Counted from the first letter of the stretch, positions 27,481 through 39,800 are shown. The stretch: 64,000 bases of DNA from Rhynchopus euleeides (GCA_963210315.1 OY723292.1:1922001-1986000), one strand, 5' to 3'. Notes: generated by a model not told the origin, from the sequence alone. A program made the numbers and translations.

Positions 27481-28311
27481 ATGGGTGTAGGCAGTCTGTG
27501 CTGTGTTGGCTCAAAATCATCCAGCAAAGTGTTGGTGTACGACACCATCACTGCAGCGGAGGTGGTGCAGCTGAAGCATGGATACTCGAGTCATGCCTGC
27601 GTTGCGTTCTCGAGGTGTGGGAAGTGGCTTGCCTCTGCTTCACGTGACAAGACGGTTGCTTTGTTCTGCACAGCGACGTGGGAACGCATCCACACGTTGC
27701 AAGGCCACACTGAAGCCGTAAATGCGGCAGGGTGGACACACACTGGTCGTCTGGTGACAGGGTCAGAAGACCAGTCACTGCGTGTGTGGGATGTTGTGGA
27801 GGGTGTGTGTACCGGCGAACAAAAACAGGCTGTGTCTGATTCCTTCTTCATCATCGCAGTGTCACACACAAGCATCTTCGCCACAGCACGCGACAAGGAG
27901 ACGATACATGAGTGGGGCGTCAACACCCTGCAGCACACCCACAGCCTCGTGGGTCATACCGGATGGGTTCTTCAAGTTACCCTCACCACCGACGAGACAC
28001 GGCTGGTGTCGTGTGCACTTGACAAATCCGTGAAGGTGTGGCGCACGACCACACGCACCTGCCTGCGTACTCTGTGGACAGGCACAGAGCAACTGAGGCG
28101 TGTCTCTGTATCGCAGGAGGGGGACGTCGTGGCGGTGGTGGGCCGCACTGGGGCAGACCTTCTGAAGCTCAGCACAGGCCAGTGGATGGGACCACTGCCT
28201 GCTTCGAAGTGTTTTGCTGTTGCACTGAGCGCCTGTGGCAGGTGGGTCTTCACGGGTGCGGGTGCGCGTGTGCAGGTGACTGATGTCGCCACATGCGACG
28301 TTATGTACTAG
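27481..28311 (+). CDS. WD40 protein lacking the B-box half
   Basis: This 276-aa protein starts at the family ATG (MGVG), but codon 5 joins straight into the middle of the first WD40 blade (SLCCVGSKSSSKVLVYDT). The relatives have about 275 residues of zinc fingers, coiled coil and linker between these points. It keeps about six blades (GHTEAVNAAGWTHTGRLVTG, SCALDKSVKVWRTTTRTCL) and the family tail. The leader and start context are conserved, so an in-frame internal deletion after duplication is the simplest account. It could act as a propeller that competes with the full-length paralogues; that is inference. Confidence 0.8.
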   Translation: MGVGSLCCVGSKSSSKVLVYDTITAAEVVQLKHGYSSHACVAFSRCGKWLASASRDKTVALFCTATWERIHTLQGHTEAVNAAGWTHTGRLVTGSEDQSLRVWDVVEGVCTGEQKQAVSDSFFIIAVSHTSIFATARDKETIHEWGVNTLQHTHSLVGHTGWVLQVTLTTDETRLVSCALDKSVKVWRTTTRTCLRTLWTGTEQLRRVSVSQEGDVVAVVGRTGADLLKLSTGQWMGPLPASKCFAVALSACGRWVFTGAGARVQVTDVATCDVMY

Positions 28312-29370
28312 CCCTGCAACACGCCGCTGTTGTGGCAATTGCCCTGCCCTCTTTCCTGTGGCTCCACTGCATGCACGCGCGTGGTTCTCGTTCAACCCGA
28401 CGTCTTTTGTGTTCCCCCCACCCCACCCCACCGCACCCCCACCACCCCTACGAACGTACCTTTGCCCCACGAACGTACACCTCCCTCTCATAGCAGTACC
28501 AACAGTCGAGCTGCAGTCCAAGCTAGCGTCTGAACAGGCTACGCACTGCAGGTGGAACAGCCCTGTTCTTTGCTGATGGTTGCATACCCCTCCCCTGCAT
28601 ACCATGGCGCCATTGGTGGGCCTAACTCTGTCTCTCACGCCCATCACCGCCCGCTAGTAGTAGGGTAGGGGATCACCGCCCGCTACTCCTGCCCAGCATA
28701 CACAGGGCAGGTTCGACACTACGTCTATCTACAACCTGCAGATTGAACTAACCAAGGACAAGATGCCTGTTCCTCCATATTTGTACTTCTACTTTCTGCC
28801 TTTTGCCCTACCACAGCACAGTCAATATCAGTCTTGCCGTTATCGTCTCGTATAGCATCTGCGCGGCAGACGTTTCTGTGTGTATCGTGTGATGAAGGGA
28901 TTGGAATGGTGCGGAATGTATTGGTGAAACGTATCAAGCACCCTCACCTCGGGCGAGAAGTGTATCCGGCACACAACAGAGCTGTGGCAGCAAGGCGGGC
29001 GTGTTTCTCTGCATCATTTGCTTTCTTTTGCCATATCGTTCTGCATATTTACACCGGCTGTGCAAACAAACTGGAGAATGGTTGATCCTCTTCTTGTTTC
29101 TGTTGGCGCAGCAGCACATTTTGGTGGGAGTGGGAAGCTTGCTCCCACTCCCACCACAGCCACAGGCGTGCGACACGGAATAAGACACATCGGTGGTCTA
29201 GCCGCGACAGCATTTCACTTTCAGTCTCTCTCACTTGGATTTTGGTTCTGCGTTGGCGCTTCCAGACAATTATTGTTTCCCCGTTCTTGCCTCGCACCCA
29301 CTTGGTTCTGCTCCCTTCCCTTCCCAGGTTCCCAACACCTTCGGCTCAAGCCCAAAGAAGCATGCATTGG
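28312..29370. other. Intergenic, no gene recognised
   Basis: Only short overlapping frames occur. The 29170-29360 part (GACACATCGGTGGTCTAGCC, TCCCCGTTCTTGCC, CTTCGGCTCAAGCCC) is related to 33325-33440 upstream of the elongase gene, pointing to a duplicated upstream block. Confidence 0.4.
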
Positions 29371-29373
29371 CAC

Positions 29374-29457
29374 AATGAGTGAGCAGCCCTCCCTTCCCAC
29401 CTGTCTTGTGCCGCCCTGTGTTGCTTGTCTGCGTGCCAGTGCATATCACACACACAC
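29374..29457 (+). promoter_or_regulatory. WD40 family leader, separated from its gene
   Basis: It matches 27370-27480 (GAGCAGCCCTCCCTTCCCAC, then TTGCTTGTCTGCGTGCCAGT), but the last part of the leader continues only at 30621, beyond the LTR-like insertion. Confidence 0.65.
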
Positions 29458-29462
29458 GCATA

Positions 29463-30620
29463 AAGCCCTCAAGACTCTTGAAGCGGCCTGACTATTTAGT
29501 GTCTTCGTCGCAGCAAGGGGGCGATATATACCACCCTTTTTATTGATTTCACGTGTCAGTGTTTGACTTTTTCGCAACTTCATTTCTTCCTTTTTCTCCC
29601 TCTCCAACCCCACCCGTGACACCACCAGGGTTTAGCTAGCCCTGGTCCGATTATCCCCGGTTCTTCGCTGAAGAGACGCGGCCGGGGGGAGGGGTACGAA
29701 GAGTACGCGTCGAAACCGGTGTCACGTCGTGTTGGGGAATCCTTCGGGAGTGCGATACTGAAGGGGAGGTGCTACTGCCCGTGCAGGGCGACACCGCCTT
29801 AAAACTTTATAACCACACACAAACCCTCTATTCCCCCAGGCCTGATGAGCAATCCCCCCTGCCTCATGTTGTGACTTCCTTTCTACCTTGCACAAAACAT
29901 CCCATTTGCCCCTTTTCTTCCTTCGAAAGTGTTGTGACTACCCCCCCTTCCCCACCCCTCGGGAGTGCCACTCCTCTGGTGGTTAAAAGTGACCCGCCGT
30001 TGTGCCTTCGGCATCTGTTGCGTGTGCCGTCGTATGCTTCCTATGCACTAGTTATAGCTATCCGGGGGCGGTCTGCTGTCGCACCAGTGGGCTGCCCCAC
30101 CTCTGCACCCTCGGTTTTTAAGATGTTCACCACAGCGGAGAATGATCCCCTTCTCTGTGGCGATCGAGCCAAGCTGGACGAGGTTCGCCTTCGGGCGAAG
30201 GTCATGTGGGCGGACAAAAGGTGCCTGCTCCTGAGACTCATCAGCAACCTGTTTCTCCCTTCAAGCCCTCAAGACTCTTGGAGCGGCCTGACTATTTAGT
30301 GTCTTTGTCGCAGCAAGGGGGCGATATATACCGCTTTTTTATTGATTTCACGTGTCAGTGTTTGACTTTTTCGCAACTTCATTTCTTCCTTTTCTCCCTC
30401 TCCAACCCCACCCGTGACACCACCAGGGTTTAGCTAGCCCTGGTCCGATTATCCCCGGTTCTTCGCTGAAGAGACGCGGCCGGGGGGAGGGGTACGAAGA
30501 GTACGCGTCGAAACCGGTGTCACGTCGTGTTGGGGAATCCTTCGGGAGTGCGATACTGAAGGGGAGGTGCTACTGCCCGTGCAGGGCGACACCGCCTTAA
30601 AACTTCATAACCACACACAC
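29463..30620. mobile_element. TRIM-like element with 358-bp terminal direct repeats
   Basis: Direct repeats 29463-29820 and 30263-30620 are about 98 percent identical and enclose 442 bp without recognisable genes. GCATA flanks both outer ends (29458-29462 and 30621-30625), and the host leader sequence continues across. The size and 5-bp duplication fit a terminal-repeat retrotransposon in miniature, but the repeats lack TG...CA ends and I could not identify a primer site. A 58-codon stretch from 30123 (MFTTAENDPLL) is open into the second repeat. Confidence 0.65.
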
Positions 30621-30644
30621 GCATACACAGCAGGTGGACAAACA

Positions 30645-32495
30645 ATGGGTGTAGGCAACGACACCTTCCCGCAGGCGACTGCACCGCCGCTCGGGAAGTG
30701 CATGGGGTGCGGCAAGGATGCAGCATCAGTGTGCCACGGCTGCAAGGACAGCGGTGTGACGGGGTGCTTCTGCGGTGACGCGTGTTTTGCAGCAGCGCAT
30801 CCCATCAACGCGATTGCAGAGGCACACCGTCCCAGGTTCCACCCGATCACGGAAGAGCACATGCTGGAGGTGTGTGGGGTTCACAACCAGCGTGCGGACA
30901 TGGTGTGCATGCATGAGGGGTGTGCGTCTCAGCTGCTCTGCTCGCTGTGTGTGTCGTTGGATGCACATCAGAATCACCGCCTGAAGCACGTCAACGATGC
31001 GTTCCTCCCGACGAAGAGGGCGGTGCGTGCACAGCTCGACACTGTGCAGGCACAGCTGGTGAAGGCACGCGAGAGTTGTGCACGTGCGGTGTCAACGCTG
31101 GATCGTCTTGCTTCCAACTTCGACACGGAGGAGACGGCGGTGCAGGTGTACTTCAACGAGGGGGTGCTTGCACACAAGGAGGCCGACCAGCGGTGCGATG
31201 TTGCGGATGAGGAGGAGGAACTGCGTGGGAGGTTGTACCTGCACGAGGCACGTGTGCGCAAGAAGCAGCTGCGTGCGACGACACACCTGCAACAGGGGGA
31301 ACGCCTCGTGAGGCAGGGCATCGCCGCCACACACGAGCTGCTGCACGAGAAGTACCTTCGTCTGTTCCGTACACGTGAACACATCATCCTGTGCGAACAC
31401 TACATCAAACAGCTGACTCCAGTGGTGCCACACCTTGAGGCGACACTCGCTCTGCCTGAGAAGATGCCACGCACGCTGCAGCATCGCAGTGCACGGCTGA
31501 ACGCCCTGTGCACTGCGGAGGCGGTCCCTCCTGAGTACTGCGTGAGTGTTGATGTCCCATCCGTCCTCATGCTGGTGAAGGCTCCTGCTCAGTACGGCTG
31601 CGGAGGTTGTGGTATTGGGGGCATATCGCTGTCGCCCTGTGGGAGGCTGTGCTGTGCTGTCACGATTGGCGTTGTGTTTGTCTACGACACCACTACTGCA
31701 GAGGAGGTGGCGCAGATGCAGCATGGCGATGCGGATGATTCTCTCATGTGTGTTGGGTTCTCGAGATGTGGGAAGTGGCTTGCCTCTGCTTCAGAGGACA
31801 AGACAGTTGCTGTGTTCTGCACAGCGACGTGGGAATGCATCCACATGTTGCAGCACACTCATGAAGTATCTTCAATAGCGTGGACACACACTGGTCGTCT
31901 GGTGACAGGGTCGTCTACGACACTTCGCGTGTGGGATGTTGTGGAGGGTGCGTGGACAGGTGTAAAACAAGCTGTGGATTCGACTTTCAGCAGCATCGCA
32001 GTGTCACACACAAGCATCTTCACTACATCACCTGAAGACGACAACACGATACTTGAGCGGGACGTCAACACCCTACAGCACACTCACAACCTCATGGGTC
32101 ATGCCAAAGCCGTTTGTCAAGTCTCCCTCACCACGGACGAGACACAGCTGGTGTCGTGTTCATTCGACAAGTCCGTGAAAGTGTGGTGCACGACCACACG
32201 CACCTGCCTGCTGACGATGGGGTATGGACTGGGTCAGAAGCCTCCCAAGAGGGCTTGCACGGACTCAGGTAGATTTTGGAGTGTGGCGGTGTCACAGGAG
32301 GGTGATGTGGTGGCGGTGGTGGACCAGACGAGGGCATGCTTTCTGAAGCTCAGCACAGGGGAGTGTGTGGGCACACTGCCTGTGGGTGAGTGTTACGATC
32401 TCGCACTGAGCTCCTGTGGCAGGTGGGTCTTCATGACTGCGGAGGACCATGTGCAGGTGACTGCTGTCGCCACATGCAACGCTATGGACGTGTAA
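30645..32495 (+). CDS. MYND/HIT-like finger, B-box, coiled-coil, WD40 protein
   Basis: 616 aa from the family ATG (MGVGNDTF); the frame is open further up into the LTR-like repeat, but the conserved leader ends here. Residues about 18-60 form a CxxC-CxxC-CxC-C-H cluster (CMGCGKD, CHGCKD, CFCGDACFAAAH). Residues about 78-115 form a B-box (CGVHNQRADMVCMHEGC, LCSLC, DAHQNH). A long alpha-helical coiled coil covers about 120-260, and WD40 blades about 305-610. This is a TRIM-like order without a RING. Such proteins are usually assembly or ubiquitin-linked adaptors; the substrate is unknown. The insertion just upstream probably changed its promoter. Confidence 0.88.
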   Translation: MGVGNDTFPQATAPPLGKCMGCGKDAASVCHGCKDSGVTGCFCGDACFAAAHPINAIAEAHRPRFHPITEEHMLEVCGVHNQRADMVCMHEGCASQLLCSLCVSLDAHQNHRLKHVNDAFLPTKRAVRAQLDTVQAQLVKARESCARAVSTLDRLASNFDTEETAVQVYFNEGVLAHKEADQRCDVADEEEELRGRLYLHEARVRKKQLRATTHLQQGERLVRQGIAATHELLHEKYLRLFRTREHIILCEHYIKQLTPVVPHLEATLALPEKMPRTLQHRSARLNALCTAEAVPPEYCVSVDVPSVLMLVKAPAQYGCGGCGIGGISLSPCGRLCCAVTIGVVFVYDTTTAEEVAQMQHGDADDSLMCVGFSRCGKWLASASEDKTVAVFCTATWECIHMLQHTHEVSSIAWTHTGRLVTGSSTTLRVWDVVEGAWTGVKQAVDSTFSSIAVSHTSIFTTSPEDDNTILERDVNTLQHTHNLMGHAKAVCQVSLTTDETQLVSCSFDKSVKVWCTTTRTCLLTMGYGLGQKPPKRACTDSGRFWSVAVSQEGDVVAVVDQTRACFLKLSTGECVGTLPVGECYDLALSSCGRWVFMTAEDHVQVTAVATCNAMDV

Positions 32496-33823
32496 CCCTA
32501 CAACCTGACACACATCCTTCGCTGTTGCCTCTTGCCTGTACACCTCACATAATGTTGTGTCCGTTACGATGTCATTAAATCATAGTTCGGTGTCACCAAC
32601 TGTTGGGGAGTCTCTGTCACTTGGCGTGGTGTCTCACTAAACACGACAGTCAGACTGAGCAGTAGCCAATCGGATGTGGGGGTGTTACCAGTAAGCATCC
32701 GAAGAACAATAACTCTCGTTTCTTCTTCTCTTCTGTAGCCTCATGCAATGAAGGAGGAAATGGAACACGGAGAAAGCAGGTCCGATTTGAGTTTACGGCA
32801 CGCGTAGTGCCGTAATTGCAGAGCCACATCTCACCTCATCACAGGTCGAGGTGTGTGCGTTTCACCACAACCTCTCCCCTCCCCATTCCCCCGTGTTCAG
32901 TGACATGTGTCGATAGTGTTCTATTTTCTCTTTCGATTCGCCTGATTTCATTAGTTTCTCACGTTTCGCGACCACTTTACACAGTCGGGACCAGCGTGCG
33001 AGACCGAAAAATTGAAACAAACGAAAGGAACATCCGGCAATCTCAATATGTCGGCATGCGCCGTCCGGAAATCCCCCCCACCCCTCAGCCGCCCCGCAAA
33101 CCCGCAAACCCCCCTCCAATGTGGCCTTTTTGTGATACATGCGCCGTGCACAGAAATCATTCAGATCGATAAACGTTACAGTGGGAGCAATTTTTCCCCG
33201 ATGTGAAGGTGGGCAGAAGGTTGCACTAACAAAATGATGCAGAAAAAGGGGGGAACCTTCGAACATCCCCACTCGCCGCACCCCCTCCCCACCACAACCG
33301 CAGGTGTGTGTGTCTACACGGAAAAAGACACATCAGTGGTCCAGCCGAGAAGCCTCGGGCGAAAAAAATTAGTTCCCCGTTCTCGCTCTGCAACCACTTG
33401 ATTCCGCTTCCCTCCCAACGCCCTTCGACTCAAACCCAATACATAACTTTCGACCAAACTGCGGCTCGTCTAGAAGCGCTCGAATTTCACAGCCTGTCAG
33501 ACCAGCCTACTCCCCCTTACCCGATACATCACCCGGGTGATGTCCTGCTGATCAACTCACCTGGCGATGATTTGGCGAGGCTAACAGTAAACCGTCAGTA
33601 GCTTCTCCCTCCCCTCAGCGGACCGCTGCCGCACCTGCCTCCTGAGGCTTGAAGCCGCAGCCGACGCAAGCGCTGACCCGATCAAAACGTCAGGAGCCCT
33701 GCCTGCCCTGCCCCCCCTCTTGCTGAGCTCCGAGCCTCGCCGCAACATCCCTCCCGCCTGAGCCGTGCCTTTCTTTCCCTCGAGGAGCATCTTTGCCACC
33801 CTGCTGTCTGCCTCGCCTGAGAA
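32496..33823. other. Intergenic between WD40 gene and elongase gene
   Basis: No gene is supported. A 9-bp stem with 5-nt loop (TTACGGCAC / GTGCCGTAA) lies at 32793-32815. The 18-bp palindrome ACATCACCCGGGTGATGT at 33526-33543 lies about 280 bp before the elongase start. The 33325-33440 part resembles 29180-29350. Confidence 0.45.
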
Positions 33824-36800
33824 ATGAAGTTCCACCCAGAATGGGATGAGTATGTCTCGTTCAAGGTGCTCGCCTGCACCTTAGCGGTGTACCTCACGTC
33901 TGTCTTCATGCTGAAGAGCTTCATGAAGAATCAGGAGCCGTTCGGGCTGCAATATATCATGCGTGCTTTCAACCTGGTGCAGATCACCCTGTCGTGCGTG
34001 ATGTGCTGGAAGCTTTCCGGGGGGTTCTCGTTGACAAATCCCTTCATGCTCAACGCGGAGTTCACGGAGCACACCGAGAGGTGGCTGTTTATACACTTCC
34101 TCGCCAAGTACTGGGACCTTCTCGAGACAGGCTTCATCGTGCTCCGGAAACGTGACTCGCAGCTGACGAACCTGCACCTCTTCCACCACTCCTCGATCCT
34201 GATCCTTTGGGGCTGGTTGCTGAACATCAGCCTGGCGAATGGCACTGCGACGTACGGCGCACTCATCAACTCATTCGTGCATGCGGTGATGTCCGGTATG
34301 CCTGTGTGCCTGCTTCACCTCTGTGTGCTGCAGACTGTGTCACAAAATGCTCCCTGCCCCTTTCCCACCTCACAACTTTGCTTTCCGCCCCCCTTGCCCC
34401 TGCCCGACCCCCACCGCCACGACAGGGCACCGGTGCAGCAACGGAGATGCGCACTGCATGAGTGTCATCAACAAGAACTCGGTGGTGCTCTGCCAGGTGT
34501 GGCAGTTCCTGTCCTGCATTCTGCACGCCGTCTCCGCCATCTTCTTCGACGACACCATCCCCAAGCAAGTGTGCCTCGTGCAGCTGCTCTACAATGTGCT
34601 GCTCGTTGCACTATTCCTGCGCGAAGGCCATCAGGTGAAGGTATGAGTCCCAATGGTTTTTTGCGACATGCGGGCGATCCTTCTGCGTCTGTGCCGCAGG
34701 GCAGCGCCATTTTTTTTTTGCACATAACACACCTGTGTGGTACGGGAAATGCTACGAGGAACGCGATGGACTCGGGACTGCTGCTGGCCTCTCTTGCTAT
34801 GGTTTACTTATGTTTCGTGCTCCACCTGCTCCACCTCATTCTGCACTTCAGATGATCCACTTCACGTGGGTTACGGGGTTTGGGACAACGATGATATGTT
34901 GTGTCCGACGACAAGGTAAGGTAAGCTCATCGAGGTACACCAAACCGGAGTTGTCAAATCAAAAAAAAGACACACCGCCCGAGAGGCAATTGGTGTGACA
35001 CAACAGCGATGACACAACCACTCTGCCCGAGGGGGCGCGTTTTTAGCGACCGAGACCTCCTCTCCTGACTGAGGGACACACGATCTGACCGTCTGAGAGA
35101 CGCAGCATTCTACCCTGCCCGAGGGGCACCCACTCTCCTGACCGAGAGACACGCAGTCTTGCCCGAGGGGCACCTGGTTTCCTGACCGAGACAATATTCT
35201 GCCCGAGGGGCACTCACTCTCCCGACCGAGAGACACGCAGTTTTGCCCGAGGGGCACCTGTTCTCCTGACCGAGACAATATTCTGCCCGAGGGGCACCCA
35301 CTCTCCCGACCGAGAGACGCAGCATCTCGCCCGAGGGGCACCTGTTCTCCTGACCGAGACACAATTTTTGCCCGAGGGGCACCCACTCTCCCGACCGAGA
35401 GACACGCAGTCTTGCCCGAGGGGCACCTGTTCTCCTGACCGAGACAATATTCTGCCCGAGGGGCATCCACTCTCCCGACCGAGAGACGCAGCATCTCGCC
35501 CGAGGGGCACCTGTTCTCCTGACCGAGACAATATTCTGCCCGAGGGGCATCCACTCTCCCGACCGAGAGACGCAGCATCTCGCCCGAGGGGCACCTGTTC
35601 TCCTGACCGAGACAATATTCTGCCCGAGGGGCACTCACTCTCCCGACCGAGAGACACGCAGTTTTGCCCGAGGGGCACCCGTTATCCTGACCGAGACAAA
35701 ACTATGCCCGAGGGGCACCCACTCTCCCGACCGAGAGACGCAGCATCTCGCCCGAGGGGCACCTGTTCTCCTGACCGAGACAAAAATTTTGCCCGAGGGG
35801 CACCCGCTCTCCCGACCGAGAGATACACAATCTTGCCCGAGGGGCACCAAATCCCGACCGAGAAGACGACCCTCACACCATGCTCGTGTCAGGTCTCAAG
35901 AGGGCTGAAGCCGCGGTTGAGGACAACAACACCCCCACGCACTGGTTCTAATAAATGACGGCGAGGTGCACGGGGGGATCAGCACGAAGGAGGGGCGCAA
36001 AAAGATGGGGATGATGACGCCGTGGTGTTCAAGGTGGTCCTCCGCCGCTTATGAACGTGACAGCGGGACAGCGCTGCGCCCGTGGCCGCAGCGGATTGAG
36101 GACATTCCCATCAGCCATCGAGACTATCACCGCGCCTCGCCGAAAACCTGCTTCACGCTTGATCGCGCTCAAGGTTTCCAAACGCATACTTCAGCTGGAG
36201 GTTCCGTCACAGAGGCGCTGACAAAGGCGGGACCAAGAGCAACAGTCGGGTGCTGATAAATGGGTCGATACTGATGCAGCAAAGTGACGTCAGTGATATC
36301 CAACTCCTACTTTCCTGACCGAGACACGATCTTGCCGAGGAGCATCGGACCGAGACACCCACTTCTGCCTGAGGGGCACCTAGCCGAGACGCATTTTTCC
36401 TGCCCGAGGGGCATCTCGCCGAGACATTACCTGCCTGAGGGGCACCTGGCCACGACATACCTACAGCTTACGCTTGCGGGGCACCCTGCCTGAGGAGCAC
36501 CTGGCCAAGACATACATTTCCGCCTACGAGGCACCCTGCCCGAGGGGCACCTGGTCAAGACACACACTTCCGCCTACGGGGCACCCTGCCCGAGGGGCAC
36601 CTGGCCAAGACAGACACCTCTGCCTACGAGGCACCCTGCCCGAGGGGCACCTGGCCAAGACAGACACTTCCGCCTACGAGGCACCCTGCCCGAGGGGCAC
36701 CTGGTCAAGACACACACTTCCGCCTACGGGGCACCCTGCCCGAGGGGCACCTGGCCAAGACATACACTTCCGCCTACGAGGCACCCTGCCCGAGGGGCAC

Positions 36801-39800
36801 CTGGTCAAGACATACATTTCCGCCTACGGGGCACCCTGCCTGAGGGGCATCTGGCCGCGACATACACTTCCGCCTACGGGGCACCCTGCCTGAGGGGCAC
36901 CTGGCCAAGACGCACATTCATGCCCGAGGGACACCGGGCCGAGACATTACATTCCCTGCCTGAGGGACACCTGGCCGAGACACATTCCTGCCGAGGGGCA
37001 CTCACTCCCGACCGCGAGACGCAGGATTTTGCCTGAGGGGCACCTCCTCTCCTGACCGAGACACAACCCCGCCCAGCACAGTGCCGAGGGGCATTTACGC
37101 TTTCGACTGGAATACCGAGCCTGACCCGGGGAGACACAATCGTGCCACAATCGTGAGGGGCATACTCTCTTGATTGAGAAATACACCCTTTTTGCCCGAG
37201 CGACGGCACCTGAAGGCGGAAGGGTGGCCTGTCACACACAGCCTGCCAGATCCAGCTCGAGCACGGTGACGCGACGTGAGCTTTCCGAGGGCGACAGTTT
37301 TCGTGTACCAATGCAACGCCCCCGGACACGCCCCCGAGAAGCCGGCACGTCTGTCGTGCCCAGCTTATCTGCGCGAATGCCGACTACGCGCACCCCGGCG
37401 TCAAGCGGATGCCCGCACACGCCCCAAGCGGGGCATACTCCGTCGAAGCATAGTCTCCCTGCCGGGGGACACACATTCAAGCCTGCATTATTCACAGGGG
37501 TCAGGGGGAGTTCCGGGCGTCTGTGGCCCGGTGTTGAGACGTACGACCTCACAGTTCCATGCAGGGAAGGGGAGCTGCTGACTGGACACCTGCGAGGTGC
37601 CGTGGGACATACACAGAGATCAGGTATCCAACACAGCCGAGACGCTCTCCCAAGCTGCACTGCTCGGGGAGCAAAAGAAGCAGCGACTGAGAGACGCGTC
37701 CGCATCGCCTGTGTCAGCGGTGCCGCCGCTGAGGGGGTCCACCGAAACCGCAGCCATGGCAGCGGGCCGAGATCATTCCACAAGGTTGGGGGGCAGTCAG
37801 CCAGTCTTCCCGAGTACCCAGCAGCCTACTCGACAAGCCCGAACAGCGACTGCAGCGTGCGACAAGCTCCGGTCCGCGGGGACTCACCTCTCTCATTAAG
37901 AAGGCGACTCCGAGAATCCTTCTGGCATGCCCACACCTCCAGGGCCTCGAATTTCCTCACGCACCGGGAAATACGCCCTCCACACTGAGTCCGGGCGTTA
38001 CCACTGAATCGACGCCACGTGGGGCCACAGGGCCTCCGTTTGATGCGCTGTCTACGAGGCGGGCGATGGGGCAGGTACAGTGGGGATCAGCCCAGTGGGA
38101 AGGGGGCCGCAGGAACGTGTTGTCCACCGCTCGAGCGGAGTTCAGGAGACGACAGTGCGCGCGATCGCCCTCTTTCACCCAGAAGGGCCGGCACCTCTCA
38201 CACCTACCCCTGGGCACTCCATGCAGCGTCTCCAGTGCGCCATGAAGAGGCGCGTTGGGCTTCACCCCGCAACTCGCTCGCAGCCAGCGAAGACCGGAGA
38301 GGACACAGAGAGCCACAGAGCGATCGAGATCACGCCGGAAAGCACCGGGTGTTGGCCGGGCTCCCGAAGGGCGAGAGTTTAAGACGGCCGGACAGTAGAC
38401 TGCTGCGGAGGAGCTGGGAGGCGAGTTTCAGACTGTGATTTCTCGATCCGCCGAGCCCTGTCCCCAGGCGAGAGCTGCCGGGTCATGGTGGCTGAATATG
38501 CACGAGCGTCGCGGTGGTGGTGCTGGGAGCGCACCAGAGGACTGTCACGCTGAGGGGCTGGGCATGGCCACTGACTACCTGGATACGGCCGTCTCAGTGC
38601 ATCGCCCGGGGTGCAAAACGACATCGAGGATGTCAGGAAGAAGGGTCATGTGGGCACACACCAATATGTCGGAGACGTGAAGAAGCCTCGAGGGGAAGGG
38701 TTCCCCAGGGGATGGAGGATCCTGAAGAGGTACAGGGTGAGGATTCAAATACCCGGAGTGGGAAACGCACCAGACGTCGGGGGTCAGCCAAGAGCGGGTG
38801 GTTGCAGCACAGGCGGGGCTGTGTGCAACCTTTACTCCCTTAGTTTCGCCGGGTTGAGACGCATCAACTCTCTCGCCGGGTGCGGCAACTGGAGAGACAG
38901 GCATGTTGTCGATAGGGCACACCAAGGATCACGAGGCTGACCACACGACGGCGGCACACGGCCGAGGCAGGCGGATCCCCTCAGCGAGTGAGGTTCGATC
39001 GTTTTCCGTACAAGGTGCTCGTGACAACGTAGAAAGCGGTACATTACCATCGGAGGGATGCATACGATGGGCGACGGAGCCTGATCACTTCAATAGTAGA
39101 CCGTTCGCGCGGCGTCCCTAAGTCCTTGGGTCCTAAGGGTCCTGGGTGGAAGCGTCCAATGCAACACTCACAGCATAGAGGCCAAGTGTTTCTCGTAGTA
39201 TTTTGCACATAACACACCTGTGTGGTACGGGAAATGCTACGAGGAACGCGATGGACTCGGGACTGCTGCTGGCCTCTCTTGCTATGGTTTACTTATGTTT
39301 CGTGCTCCACCTGCTCCACCTCATTCTGCACTTCAGATGATCCACTTCACGTGGGTTACGGGGTTTGGGACAACGATGATATGTTGTGTCCGACGACAAG
39401 GTAAGGTAAGCTCATCGAGGTACACCAAACCGGAGTTGTCAAATCAAAAAAAAATATGGGGGGGGGGGGGGTTTCAAAGTGCAAGAGGTGGAGCCCGTTC
39501 AACAGGTGGAAGCGTCCAATGCAACACTCACAGCATAGAGGCCAAGTGTTTCTCGTAGTATTTGCCAAAAATATCGCCACATTCTCTCTGCACAGTGACA
39601 TCTGGGCAGGGTCACACCCATTTCTGCAAAAGTCAGTGCAAGCTGGTCAACTCGAATGAGCTGTGACGACTCCGCATGACTCTAATGAGAAGTACAGACT
39701 CCCTGTGGGTGTCTGCAATGCTGCGACACGTTGCGAAGAAGTGGACAGAAGTCACCCTGTCAGGCGAGTCCCTGCTATAATTCGAGCATCACACCTTGCC

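Larger units (their letters stand above)
34718..39562 (+). mobile_element. Element B copy 2, inside intron 2 of the elongase gene
   Basis: A1 starts at 34718, B1 is 39145-39202, A2 39203-39505 and B2 39506-39562. It is almost identical to copy 1 apart from scattered single-base differences and small changes in the arrays. It lies 77 bp after the splice donor and about 250 bp before the acceptor, in the same direction as the gene. Confidence 0.9.

Noticed and set aside
27481-28311. Bacterial-type or viral origin of the WD40 genes
   Set aside because: The domain order with B-box and coiled coil, and the leader structure, are eukaryotic; nothing suggests transfer.
29463-30620. Direct repeats as duplicated promoter of two WD40 genes
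   Set aside because: The 5-bp duplication and the leader continuing on both sides favour an insertion over gene duplication.
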